DNA of 64,000 bases, taken from JBEKIK01 sp963845975 (GTDB taxonomy: Bacteria; Planctomycetota; Planctomycetia; Pirellulales; Thermoguttaceae). Below are positions 1 to 8,232 of the stretch, in pieces. A program made the translations under genes and the position numbers. The stretch spans positions 2,108,001 to 2,172,000 of the forward strand of contig CAWJUD010000002.1 in NCBI GenBank assembly GCA_963845975.1. The letters are read 5' to 3'. Under the pieces are notes generated by a model that did not search any database, had not been told where the DNA came from, and was given only the letters and a program-made list of their open reading frames with translations. The stretch's first letter is position 1, and every line of letters starts with the position of its first letter.

Positions 1-773
1 CATGCCGTTTACGTCCTCCAGGGTGATCCGCCCCGGCGAAAAGGCCAGCAATTGTTCCAAGAGCGATTGGCTGTCGCGCATCGATCCGGCCGCTCGCCGG
101 GCGAGCACTTCCAGGGCCTCCGCATCGGCTTGGACGCCTTCGGCATCGACGATCTGGCGGAGGCGCGCGGCTATGGATTGCGTCAAAATCCCGGCAAAAT
201 CGAACCTCTGGCACCGCGAAAGAATAGTGACGGGAATTTTAGTGGGTTCGGTCGTGCAAAAGATGAATTTTACGTGCTCCGGCGGTTCTTCCAGCGTTTT
301 CAGCAAGGCGTTGAAGGCCTCGCGCGTGAGCATGTGCACTTCGTCGATAATATAGATTTTAAACCGCGACCGGCTGGGCCGAATATTGACGTTCTGCCTT
401 AGCTGGCGGATTTCGTCGATCCCGCGGTTGCTTGCCCCGTCGATTTCCAGCACGTCCACGTCGTCCCCGCCGCTGATGCTTTGACAGGTATCGCATTGGT
501 TGCATGGTACGGGTGCCGGGCCTTTTTCGCAGTTTAAGGCCTTTGCCAAAATACGCGCCGCCGATGTTTTGCCCACTCCCCGGCGCCGGTAAATAGATAA
601 GCATGGCCGACCCGATTGGTGGCTATGGCATTGGAAAGCGCCTGGGCCACGTGTTCCTGGCCCACGAGCTCCTCGAAAACCTGGGGCCGATACCGCCGCG
701 CGACAACCATATACTGCTGTTGCCGGGCGGTTTCTTCTTGAGGCGATTGCTTATCGGCTGGCGAATTTGACAT
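1..773 (-). CDS. dnaX: DNA polymerase III subunit gamma/tau (DnaX), partial and frameshifted
   Basis: Clamp-loader ATPase of the replisome, cut off by the window start. The N-terminus from 773 reads into the AAA+ core (RRYRPQVFEELVGQEHV, then AYLFTGAGE). Just after this, at about 577-583, the frame changes inside the Walker A loop. The next frame continues correctly with GKTSAARILAKALNCEKG, a four-cysteine zinc module (CNQCDTC plus the earlier NC), LEIDGASNRGIDEIRQLR and the Walker B region IIDEVHMLT. One missing base in the C/G-rich stretch restores the family P-loop (G-x-R-G-V-G-K-T). Because dnaX is essential and every other motif is intact, a sequence error is more likely than a dead gene. 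An SRP RNA lies just upstream on the same strand, a common bacterial arrangement. Confidence 0.9.
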
Positions 774-794
774 AAGCGAAGGATTCCGGGTTTA

Positions 795-868
795 GTGTTC
801 AGGGTTCAGGGTTCAGTTTTTGCATTTTCACATGAATTCTAAACCCTGAACCCTGACCACTGAACCCT
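795..868. repeat. GGGTTCAG-type short repeat array with inverted half
   Basis: Between dnaX and the SRP RNA, repeated units of TTCAGGG (about 797-817) are followed by the opposite orientation CCCTGAA (about 840-868), so the stretch can fold back on itself. Related strings appear in other intergenic gaps, at about 8198-8230, 15486-15500 and 26092-26120. It is a low-complexity interspersed repeat of unknown role. Confidence 0.6.
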
Positions 869-874
869 TTAAAT

Positions 875-992
875 AGCCGGCACCTGATGAGAGGCCCGCC
901 GCACCTGGGAAAGACTGCTTATGGCTGCTGACTTTCGTCCCTGACCAGGTTTGCAGGTCCCCATTGCAGGGGCCCCTCATCGGATGCCGGCT
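875..992 (-). ncRNA. ffs: Small signal recognition particle RNA (4.5S-like)
   Basis: Read on the minus strand, the 118-nt segment has perfectly complementary ends (AGCCGGCA at the 5' end, TGCCGGCT at the 3' end). Inside is the conserved SRP domain IV hairpin: GGTCAGG, a GAAA tetraloop and AGCAGCC with the internal-loop bases in the expected order. This matches the small bacterial SRP RNA, which binds Ffh and guides membrane-protein targeting. It sits upstream of dnaX in the same orientation, as in many bacteria. The ends are placed by the terminal helix and could be off by a few bases. Confidence 0.88.
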
Positions 993-1176
993 GGGGATCT
1001 ATCCAATTATTTATCCCTATTTTTACATTTCAAGGCTGAATCGTCAAAGGGGTGTAAAAAAACGCAACAGGTACGCTGTAAAGATCACTGGGGGTATGAA
1101 ACGTATCTTTATGATATAATCACATTTTTCTGTGTGTTCTTTGTTCTTCGTGGAAAAATAATTGGATAAATTGAAT

Positions 1177-1617
1177 ATGAAATCAAAAAGTGAAATTGCC
1201 GTGGAAAAGTTTCTCGAAGGCTACAACTGCGCCCAATCGGTATTTTACTGTTTTTGCGGCGACCTGGGATTCGATAAAAATATCGCCTTAAAACTGGCCA
1301 CCGGGTTCGGCGGCGGCATGGGGCTAAAAGAAGAAGTCTGCGGCGCAGTGAGCGGGGGAATTATGGTGTTGGGCGCAAAATACGGCAGGGGCGAAAACGC
1401 CGATCGTTCGCCCACAGAACTGACCTACAAAAAAACCCGCGAACTCATGGACCGATTCGCCGCCAAACACGGCACATACATTTGCCGTAAATTGCTCGGC
1501 GGCTGTGAATTAACAACCGAAGAAGGGCAAAAGCATTACAAGGATAATGACCTGTTTAACAAAGTTTGCAGGCCCTGCGTTCAGAGCGTGGTGGAAATCC
1601 TTGAAGAAATAATGTGA
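1177..1617 (+). CDS. C_GCAxxG_C_C family redox-type protein
   Basis: A small cytoplasmic protein of about 146 residues. It has the spaced cysteine pattern of this family: EGYNCAQSV near the N-terminus, a glycine-rich FGGGMGLKEEVCGAVSGG core, then CRKLLGGCE and a C-terminal CRPCV pair. The family is thought to be redox-active or metal-binding, but its reaction is not established. The open frame begins at a TTG at 1162; the ATG at 1177 gives MKSKSEIAVEKF and is the more likely start. The gene stands alone, between the SRP RNA and a convergent pair on the minus strand. Confidence 0.8.
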   Translation: MKSKSEIAVEKFLEGYNCAQSVFYCFCGDLGFDKNIALKLATGFGGGMGLKEEVCGAVSGGIMVLGAKYGRGENADRSPTELTYKKTRELMDRFAAKHGTYICRKLLGGCELTTEEGQKHYKDNDLFNKVCRPCVQSVVEILEEIM

Positions 1618-1692
1618 AATACTTACGCGTGGGTCCGGTTGCCATGCGCGTATGTAAAGATATAAGTGGCAGGGGATCGGCTAATTTCCGAC

Positions 1693-1911
1693 TCAACCGG
1701 CAATCGTTTTTAAGGCCTCCGCAGACATTTTCCGCACCGTTTCATCCTCATCCTGCATAGCTTTTCGCAGTGCCGGCACGGCCGGTCTGGCCAGCGGGCC
1801 GAATTTTTTCAAGGCCTCGGCCGCTCCGCTGCGGAACTTGGCATCCGGAAAGGCCAGTGCGCGGATCAATATCGGCAGGATTTTATCCGCCGTATTCTCA
1901 ACTGGCGACAA
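1693..1911 (-). CDS. HEAT-repeat ORF, possible detached C-terminus
   Basis: A 72-residue product with two HEAT-like helical repeats (AEALKKFGPLARPAVPALRK, then DETVRKMSAEALKTIAG). The only start is a TTG inside the end of the upstream gene, overlapping it by 14 bases in another frame, with no clear ribosome binding site. It could be translated by coupling, or be the frameshifted C-terminus of the upstream protein. The related secreted protein at 13582-14295 ends at the corresponding point without HEAT repeats, which favours a separate ORF or a fusion remnant. It is too short to be a typical free HEAT protein. Confidence 0.45.
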   Translation of the reverse strand: MSPVENTADKILPILIRALAFPDAKFRSGAAEALKKFGPLARPAVPALRKAMQDEDETVRKMSAEALKTIAG

Positions 1912-2575
1912 GCTGGACTTGGTAAGCCAGGCTCGCCAGAAATTGTTTTGCCGACGTGTATTCCATAGGCGGAATATCGCGTATTTGTTGATTGAGTTGG
2001 ACTAGCATTCTATTGGTTTCGTCGCGAATTTTCATTAAATCTTCCATGGAGACATCGCCGTAACGGGCGCGTTTGGCGAACAACTCATCCAATACGCCGC
2101 GGCTGGAAACGAATTGATCGGTGCGCAGCGAACGGGGCCAGTAAACTTTTCCTGATACCGCATCCAATTGATTGGGGCCAAGAGGTTTCGGCTTGCTCAT
2201 CTGGGCATATCGCGCCAGGTCCTCGGCGCTGGGGCGAGGGCCGCGCTGCTCGGCCACTGCAGAGCGTTGCTCGCGGCGCATTTGAAAATAGGTATTGGTC
2301 CACAGATCGCGGTTTTGGATGTCGTTGCGATCGGCTTCGGTGGCATTGATAGCGGCCTGCGAACTCCAGAGATTATAGGCCCCTTTCGAGCGGACAACGT
2401 CGCCAATTCCATAAGCAAAGCTTTGCCCGGGGGTAGTGGCCCTGTTATCGCCATAAGGATAACCTCCATACCCGCCGTAAAAATCACTATAGATTTGCCC
2501 AAAACACAATGTTGTGCCCAGCACAAGCGGCAATGCAAATACCGTTATATTCAGAAAGTATTTACAAGTGTTCAT
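1898..2575 (-). CDS. Secreted protein of unknown function, paralogue of 13582-14295
   Basis: A 225-residue protein with a Sec-type signal peptide (hydrophobic stretch NITVFALPLVLGTTLCFGQ). A Gly/Tyr-rich segment (DFYGGYGGYPYGD) and a mostly helical remainder follow. A strong AAGGAG lies six bases before the ATG. The second half aligns by eye with the protein at 13582-14295: KVYWPRSL against IMLWPTLL, DLMKIRDETNRML against DYQGIIKTVENMK, and EYTSAKQFLASL against EYAAVQKYLDDL. I know of no function for the family; export to the periplasm or beyond is inferred from the signal peptide. Confidence 0.7.
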   Translation of the reverse strand: MNTCKYFLNITVFALPLVLGTTLCFGQIYSDFYGGYGGYPYGDNRATTPGQSFAYGIGDVVRSKGAYNLWSSQAAINATEADRNDIQNRDLWTNTYFQMRREQRSAVAEQRGPRPSAEDLARYAQMSKPKPLGPNQLDAVSGKVYWPRSLRTDQFVSSRGVLDELFAKRARYGDVSMEDLMKIRDETNRMLVQLNQQIRDIPPMEYTSAKQFLASLAYQVQLVAS

Positions 2576-3091
2576 GTCCTACTCCTTAAGAATAGAGAAA
2601 TGGAAAAGCCGGCCTTCACCTTCATCCACGCAAAACAATCGTCCTTGCCACTGGCCCTTTATTTACAATCCCTTGTTCCCAAAAATACATAATCACGCGT
2701 TTCCTTGTGCTGTGAAATTATATACTTCGTACACTTCATTAGCATAGTTGCAATATTGTTTATTTAATTGAAAGAGATCATGATGAAATGGCGCATGATT
2801 TCTTATTTTCTTATTTTGATAATGCTTTCCCCCCTTTTTTAATGGTGGGTAATCGAACAAACAATCCATTTAATATTAATAAAATAATATCTTAAATTTC
2901 AAATCCCGACTCGGATCCATTGGCAGTAAGCTTATATATGCCCAAGAATTATGGGCCAAGAATTGTATATTATTATCTACCTGAGCAACGATATATTGCG
3001 TGTCCGGCCGGGAGAATTCTTAGTGCCTATCCCAAAACATAAAACTTCAATCACAGAAAGAGATTAGAACGTACGAATTCACCGCGATTCA
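2576..3091. other. Intergenic region, no gene recognised
   Basis: A gap of about 520 bp between the secreted-protein gene and the REP palindrome carrying IS copy 1. It becomes AT-rich from about 2700 (runs such as TTTAATATTAATAAAATAAT). It presumably contains the promoter of the minus-strand gene. I see no convincing ORF, tRNA or hairpin. Confidence 0.5.
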
Positions 3092-3116
3092 GCCCTCACC
3101 CTAGCCCTCTCCCAAA

Positions 3117-4116
3117 GCAACATTATTCATCAGCAAGCATTGGTTAAGGGGGTATAGGTAATACTGGAAAAAAATCGAGTTCGCGTACATTCTTGTCTTG
3201 TTGTTCCTAACATAAAGGAGACAAGAAATGGAACGCGAACTCTGGATGACTTTATATCAAATTGCACAGCGTTTTGACAAATGGGAGCCTTGGAAACTAG
3301 GTGACTTTCTTTGACATGGAAATCGTGATGGTTTACATTTGGGCGGTACTCCACGATCGGCCTACAGTCTGGGCCTGTGACCCTAAAAATTGGCCCGAAG
3401 GCCTGTGGCCAAGGCGAAAATTGCCTTCGCAACCCACGATGAGCAATAGGTTGAGAACGACGGAAGTCCAACGACTGATGCATGTTATGGAACAAGAAAT
3501 AATAAAATTGCAGGACGACAACGGATGGGTTGCGGCCGTGGACGGCAAGCCTCTGGTCGTTGGTGCGCATAGCAAGGATCCAGATTGCAAATGGGGACGG
3601 GCTGGCCCTAGAAGTTATGCCAAAGGTTACAAGCTGCATGCCATATATGGACCCGCTCCCTTGCCTTTGTGTTGGACGATCGCGCCCTTGAATGAGGGTG
3701 AATCGGAGGTAGCGGCGAGGCTGCTCCCGACTCTGAAGCGGGGCGGATATATCCTTGGGGATAAACAATATGACAGTAATCCCTTGCACGAGGTCGCGTT
3801 GCAAAACGGTTTTCAACTGGTGGCCGAACGAAAGCGGCCCAACAGCGGCCTGGGACATCGCTGGCACAGTGCCGGACGCATTCGCTCTATAGCATTGCTG
3901 CAAACCGAGTTCGGCAAGGCGTTGCATAGCTGTCGCGATGCTATCGAACGTTGCTTTGGTTGGTTGACTAATCATGCCTGCGGCCTATCGCCCTTGCCAA
4001 ATTGGGTACGTCGAGACCATCGTGTCCGTTGTTGGGTCCAAGTAAAATTGATAATTCACGCAATATACGTTTACCTTTATCACCCACCCTCCCTGCTAGC
4101 TGATAAATAATGTTGC
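3117..4116 (+). mobile_element. Insertion sequence copy 1, 1,000 bp, IS5-like
   Basis: Both ends are visible. The left end starts GCAACATTATTCATCAGC; the right end, read inward, starts GCAACATTATTTATCAGC. The inverted repeats run about 22 bp with two mismatches. AAA on both sides (3114-3116, 4117-4119) is a likely 3-bp target duplication. An identical-length copy in inverse orientation lies at 31657-32656, and translations over two frames are identical, so the copies separated recently. The DDE transposase and short target duplication suggest the IS5 group, but the subgroup is not certain. Confidence 0.9.
3228..4110 (+). CDS. IS transposase, two overlapping frames joined at CTT TGA C
   Basis: The first frame starts at the ATG at 3228 behind AAGGAG and reads MERELWMTLYQIAQRF... 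to KLGDFL, then hits TGA. The main frame (3301-4110) continues DMEIVMVYIWAVLHDRP and carries the DDE residues: D in WVAAVDGKPLVV, D in YILGDKQYDS and E in CRDAIERCFGWL. Skipping one base at CTT TGA C joins them into a product of about 293 residues. An AGGTGA lies four bases before the CTT, much like the stimulatory site of prfB. The same arrangement in copy 2 argues against a random error. An independent start at the GTG at 3301 is the alternative. Confidence 0.8.
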
Positions 4117-4146
4117 AAAGGGAGAGGGAACTTTTGGGATAGGCTC

Positions 4147-5459
4147 TTACTCAAAAAACCGCGGTTGCCCGGTGGCCGCCAGCACAGACGCCCACAATTC
4201 CCCCTCCACTTGCACGCGGCGTTTTTCGGCCGTGGCCATGGCGATCGGCACATGCACGAATGCGTTGCACTGGTATCCTAAAAGCACGTCGGTCTTGCCG
4301 GCCATGGCGGCGTGTGCGGCTTGCCGCCCGAATTGATCGCATAAAATGCTGTCGTCGCAATTGGCCGGTCCGCTGCGTATGACGTAGCTGGGATCGATGT
4401 ATTTCAGATCGATTTTCGGGCCATGTTGCGCAAAGAAGCGGTTGATTTCGTCTTTTAGCAACAATCCTATATCGCGATGCTTTATATTGCCCGAGGCGTC
4501 GCGTTCCACTTTCTCGCCGGCGAACAGATCTTGGCCGGCCCCTTCGGCCACTACAATCACCGCGTGTTTTCGCAAGAGCATTCGCTCACGGAGAACGTTT
4601 AAAAACCCCTTTTCACCGTAAAGCGCAAAGGGCGCCTCGGGAATCAAGGTAAAGTTGACGTCCTGGCTGGCCAGTGTGGCGTATGCCGCGATAAATCCGG
4701 CGTCGCGGCCCATGACCTTTACCAATCCGATGCCGTTGACCGCGCCTTTCGACTCCACGTGGCGCAGCCGATCACCTTTTCGGCCTGCTCCACGGCGCTG
4801 ACCAATCCGAAGGACCGGGCGCAATATTGGATGTCATTGTCGATAGTCTTGGGAATGCCCACGATAGATATTTTTTCTCCCCGGCGCTCGCACTCCTCGT
4901 GGATTTGATGGGCGCCGCGCTGAGTGCCGTCTCCGCCGAGGCAGAAAAGGATGTCGATTCCCAGTTTTTCCAGGAAATCGACCATTGCCGTGGTATCCTG
5001 CGGGCCGCGCGAAGTGCCCAGGATCGTGCCTCCTTCGCGGTGGATATCCTCGACCGTTTCCATGCTCAACGCAACCGGCGGCTCGCCCGCTTGCTCGTTG
5101 AGGCCCAAATATCCGTGCCGTATTCCCAGGATGTTCTTGACGCCGTAGTTCATGTGCAATTCCAGGAACAACGAACGTATTACGTCGTTCAGTCCGGGGC
5201 ATAGACCGCCGCAGGTTACAATCGCCGCCTTGGTATGTTGGGGATCGAAAAAAATCTTTTCCCGGGCCCCGGCCTTCTCGAACCACAACTCTTCTTCAAC
5301 CGGTCCTTTGGCGGTGACCTCCGGCGGATAGCGAACATACAGCTCGGGAGGCACGAATTTCGCCTTGCCGTCGCCCGGCCGGCTGGTGCGCCGCAGCGGC
5401 GATGGCAATCTCGCCTCGCCCAAAGATGCAATATCCACGATCTTGCATTGTGTATTCAT
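4147..5459 (-). CDS. ATP-dependent 6-phosphofructokinase, frameshifted
   Basis: A glycolytic enzyme of the long PFK group: phosphorylates fructose 6-phosphate to the 1,6-bisphosphate. The first frame (from 5459) has the nucleotide-binding segment AAIVTCGGLCPGLNDVIRS, GTILGTSRGPQ, CLGGDGTQRGA and the substrate motif IPKTIDNDIQ. At about 4760-4763 the frame changes. The second frame continues HVESKGAVNGIGLVKVMGRDAGFIA, IPEAPFALYGEKG and VIVVAEGAGQ to the stop at 4147. One extra C in the GCC/ACG junction (minus strand) restores a single protein of about 437 residues. The downstream neighbour, IS copy 1, is unrelated. The AI-2E permease ends 11 bases upstream on the same strand, so the two may be co-transcribed. 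Confidence 0.88.
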
Positions 5460-5470
5460 CGGGCCAAATC

Positions 5471-6523
5471 CTAGCCGGGCAGTTTTCCACCCAATAAATG
5501 TCCCATTGCCCGGGTAGTATTATAGCGGATCAAGATGATGCGAATTATTGCCGTAATCGGCACGGCCAGCACCATGCCCATATAACCCCATAAAAGTCCC
5601 CAAAATGCCAAGGCTAACAGTATGGTAACCGGGTGCAGTTCCAATCCGCGTCCCAACAATTTCGGCTCGATCGCGTTGCCGATCACAATTTGCAAGGCCC
5701 CGGGAATCGCCACCACGCCGATAATGGACCAAATATTGTCGAATTGCGCCAAGGCCAGGGGAAGCGGCAGCAAGGTGGCAATTATCGCTCCGATGTTGGG
5801 AATGAAGTTCAACAGGAAGGTCAGCAATCCGAAAACAGAGGCCATCCGCAATCCAAGCAAGTGAAGTATCAGCCATACAAGCAAGCCGGTTACGGCTGAG
5901 ATGGCGAATTTCGTGACGATGTAGCGGCGGACCGCGGTTTCGATTTCTTTATGGAGGCCCACGCGCGTATGACGAGAATTCCGCCCGGCCAGCAAAAAAA
6001 TGACAAAGAACGTTATCAATAATCCGTTGGCAATTAAACTGGCAATCAGAACGGTGCCTGTTCCCACGGCCTGGGTGATGATAGCCGGCAATTGCTGATC
6101 TACAACTTTTAAAATTTCGTCGTACTTTTTTTGATCGATCCATTCATTCAACCATTTTATTTCAGCGGTTGAATCCTTGAAACTTTTAACATATTCTCCT
6201 ACGGTATCCTTAAAACCTGCAACGTATTCTCCAACCGTGCTGACGATGGCATCGACCGCCCCAATCAAAAACATGCCGAACAGGCTGAGAAATGCCACAA
6301 CAATGACCAGGGCCAGGACCGTGGCCAGCGATTGGGGGATCTTACAACGCAGAACCTGAAAATCGACCACCGGAACTACCACCGTGGTCAAGAACACCGC
6401 CAGCACAAACGGAACCAGTACGACCTTGGTATATACCAATCCGGCGGCCAAGGCCACGACCGCTATAATCACCAGCGATCCCACGGCCAGCCAAATCTGT
6501 TCGTTGCGGCGTGTCGATTCCAC
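5471..6523 (-). CDS. AI-2E family (PerM-like) membrane transporter
   Basis: A 350-residue inner-membrane protein with about eight hydrophobic segments. An N-terminal pair (about residues 11-50) and a third segment (about 65-90) come first, then a soluble helical section (residues 95-150), then the conserved C-terminal half. That half has LLTFLLNFIPNIGAIIATLLPLPLA and the loop GNAIEPKLLGRGLELHP, typical of the family. Members export small molecules or ions; the substrate cannot be told from sequence. The start is a GTG at 6523 behind GAGGAGGG about ten bases upstream. It directly precedes the phosphofructokinase gene. Confidence 0.88.
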   Translation of the reverse strand: MESTRRNEQIWLAVGSLVIIAVVALAAGLVYTKVVLVPFVLAVFLTTVVVPVVDFQVLRCKIPQSLATVLALVIVVAFLSLFGMFLIGAVDAIVSTVGEYVAGFKDTVGEYVKSFKDSTAEIKWLNEWIDQKKYDEILKVVDQQLPAIITQAVGTGTVLIASLIANGLLITFFVIFLLAGRNSRHTRVGLHKEIETAVRRYIVTKFAISAVTGLLVWLILHLLGLRMASVFGLLTFLLNFIPNIGAIIATLLPLPLALAQFDNIWSIIGVVAIPGALQIVIGNAIEPKLLGRGLELHPVTILLALAFWGLLWGYMGMVLAVPITAIIRIILIRYNTTRAMGHLLGGKLPG

Positions 6524-6948
6524 GGTTATTATCCCTCCTCAAAATCAACTCGGCGAAACTATGGCATTTATGTTAAACGAAAACGCATTGAACGCCCGTT
6601 AGTGTGAATCCCGACTCCGCCCGCATATGGCTAACAACGTTAAATACGGAACTTTACGATTGCAACGGACAAAAGCGAAAAACAGATAAAATCGATAATG
6701 TCGCCGCCGTGTATTTTCCGCCTTACACGCCTATCTTTTCAAGGTACCTTTGCATAGAATTTTTTGAAAATAAGCGAGGATGTCCCGGAATTAAGAAAAG
6801 GGCATATTTGGCACCCGGTGAATACACCGGGGGCCGCGTGGAGTTTTGTTTCCGTTTACCTGCCATGTATTCACGGCGGGTTAAATATCAATTTCAGGAC
6901 ACCCTCTAATAAGTGTCAAGCACGCTTCCAACATTCGAGGCATATATC
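6524..6948. other. Divergent intergenic region with a short inverted repeat
   Basis: About 425 bp between the divergent permease and efflux genes, so promoters for both should lie here. A loose palindrome (GAATACACCGGG around 6820 and GTATTCACGGCGGG around 6866) is visible. An open frame at 6604-6909 has no family resemblance and is not called. Confidence 0.4.
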
Positions 6949-8165
6949 ATGATTATCCATCGCCGCTTATCAGCGGGTGTCTTGGCCGTTATGACAATGG
7001 CCGCCGCGGGATGCGCGACCAAACCGCCCGCCTTGGTCGAGTTGCCGCCTCCAGAAGTCACGGTTTGTAAGCCCATTGTCAAAGAAGTCGTCGACTACTT
7101 TCCCCAGTTCAGCGGCCGGACCGAGGCCACCGAGGAGGTCGAAGTTCGCGCACAAGTCAGCGGTTATATTACGAAGATCTTTTTCACGGACGGGCAGGAA
7201 GTCAAAAAAGACGATCTGTTGGTGGAAATCGATCCCCGGCCCTATCAGGCCGCTTTGGACAAGGCTAAGGCTGAGGTGGCTCGCTGCCAGGCGCTTTTGG
7301 TAAAAAGCAAGGCCGATCTCGCCAGATCCGAGAAGTTGCTGCCCTCCGGGGCCATTAGCCGCGAGGAGTACGATCAGCAAATCGCGGCCAAGGACATGGC
7401 CGAGGCACAATTACAGGCCGCACAGGCCGCAGTCCGCGATGGGGAATTGAACCTGGAATTCACAAAAATTACCGCGCCGATTCCCGGGCGAACCAGCCGG
7501 GCCAGAATAACCGCCGGCAACCTTGTCCAAGCCGGCATGGGCGGATCGTCCGTGCTCACGACCATCGTAAGCACCAATCCCATCTACGTATACTTCGACA
7601 TAGATGAGCGCACTATGTTGATCTCCCAGCAGATGGTGCGTGAGGAGGGCGAGAATGAGCATCCCGATCACATAAAGGAGCGCAAAATCCCCGTGGAAAT
7701 CGGCTTGGCCAACGAAGATGGATTTCCACACCAAGGAATAATGGATTTTGTGGAGAACAAGGTCGATTCCAGCACGGGCACGATCCGCGTCCGGGCCGTG
7801 TTCGACAACAGTTCGCGCGGCTGACTCCAGGGCTTTTCGTCCGGGTCCGCGTGCCCGCCAGCGACCCAAAAGAGGCTTTATTAGTGGCCGAAAGCGCACT
7901 GGGCACCGATCGCGACAAAAAATTCCTGCTCGTAGCGGACAAAGACAATGTTGCCCAATATCACCAGGTCCGATTGGGATCGCCCCAAGGCGACCTGCGC
8001 GTGATAGAGGCCGGCATCAAGGCCGATGACTGGGTGATTGTAAATGGCATCCAGCGTGTGCGCCCGGGCATGAAGGTCACGCCCCGCCCAGGCCCCATGC
8101 CCGGATTGCTGGAGGAAAACACCCCTAACAAACCGCTAATCGACGCCGAAAAACCAAAAACATAA
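6949..8165 (+). CDS. RND efflux periplasmic membrane-fusion lipoprotein, frameshifted
   Basis: AcrA-type adaptor linking an RND pump to an outer-membrane channel. Starting at the ATG at 6949, the signal peptide ends in a lipobox (TMAAAGC), so the protein is likely lipid-anchored. Next come the lipoyl half-motif (VRAQVSGYITKIFFTDGQEV), a coiled-coil hairpin (about residues 85-165, YQAALDKAKAEVARCQ... to AAQAAVRDGEL) and the second lipoyl half (FTKITAPIPGRTSRARI). The beta-barrel domain is interrupted near 7815-7823: the frame ends at NSSRG and continues as LTPGLFVRVRVPASDP in another frame to 8165. The restored length of about 405 residues is normal. It is followed by the pump gene; no TolC gene is nearby. 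Confidence 0.9.
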
Positions 8166-8194
8166 TACAAAGCGAACTATCCGTCCCACGTCAA

Positions 8195-8231
8195 ATCCTG
8201 AACCCTGAACCCCGAACCCTGAACCCTTTAA
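8195..8231. repeat. CCTGAAC-type intergenic repeat
   Basis: Four degenerate copies of CCCTGAAC lie between the adaptor and pump genes. They belong to the same short repeat family as 795-868. The copies leave little room for other signals before the pump ATG at 8233. Confidence 0.55.
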
Positions 8232-8232
8232 C

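Larger units (their letters stand above)
3093..4129. repeat. REP-like palindrome split by IS copy 1
   Basis: The left half (CCCTCACCCTAG followed by CCCTCTCCC, ending at 3113) and the right half (GGGAGAGGG, 4120-4128) are the arms of one palindrome. The IS and an AAA duplication separate them. Uninterrupted relatives occur at 38256-38292 and, more loosely, at 26136-26177 and 31589-31620. Confidence 0.8.

Noticed and set aside
951..1169. Open frame overlapping the SRP RNA
   Set aside because: It runs across the SRP RNA helix and has no protein-family resemblance.
3130..3975. A 281-codon open frame antisense to the IS transposase, also present in copy 2 (31798-32643)
   Set aside because: It is the complement of a DDE transposase gene with clear motifs; the antisense product resembles no family and exists only because both copies are identical.
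6604..6909. A 101-codon frame upstream of the efflux adaptor
   Set aside because: No ribosome site, no recognisable domain, and it covers the divergent promoter region.
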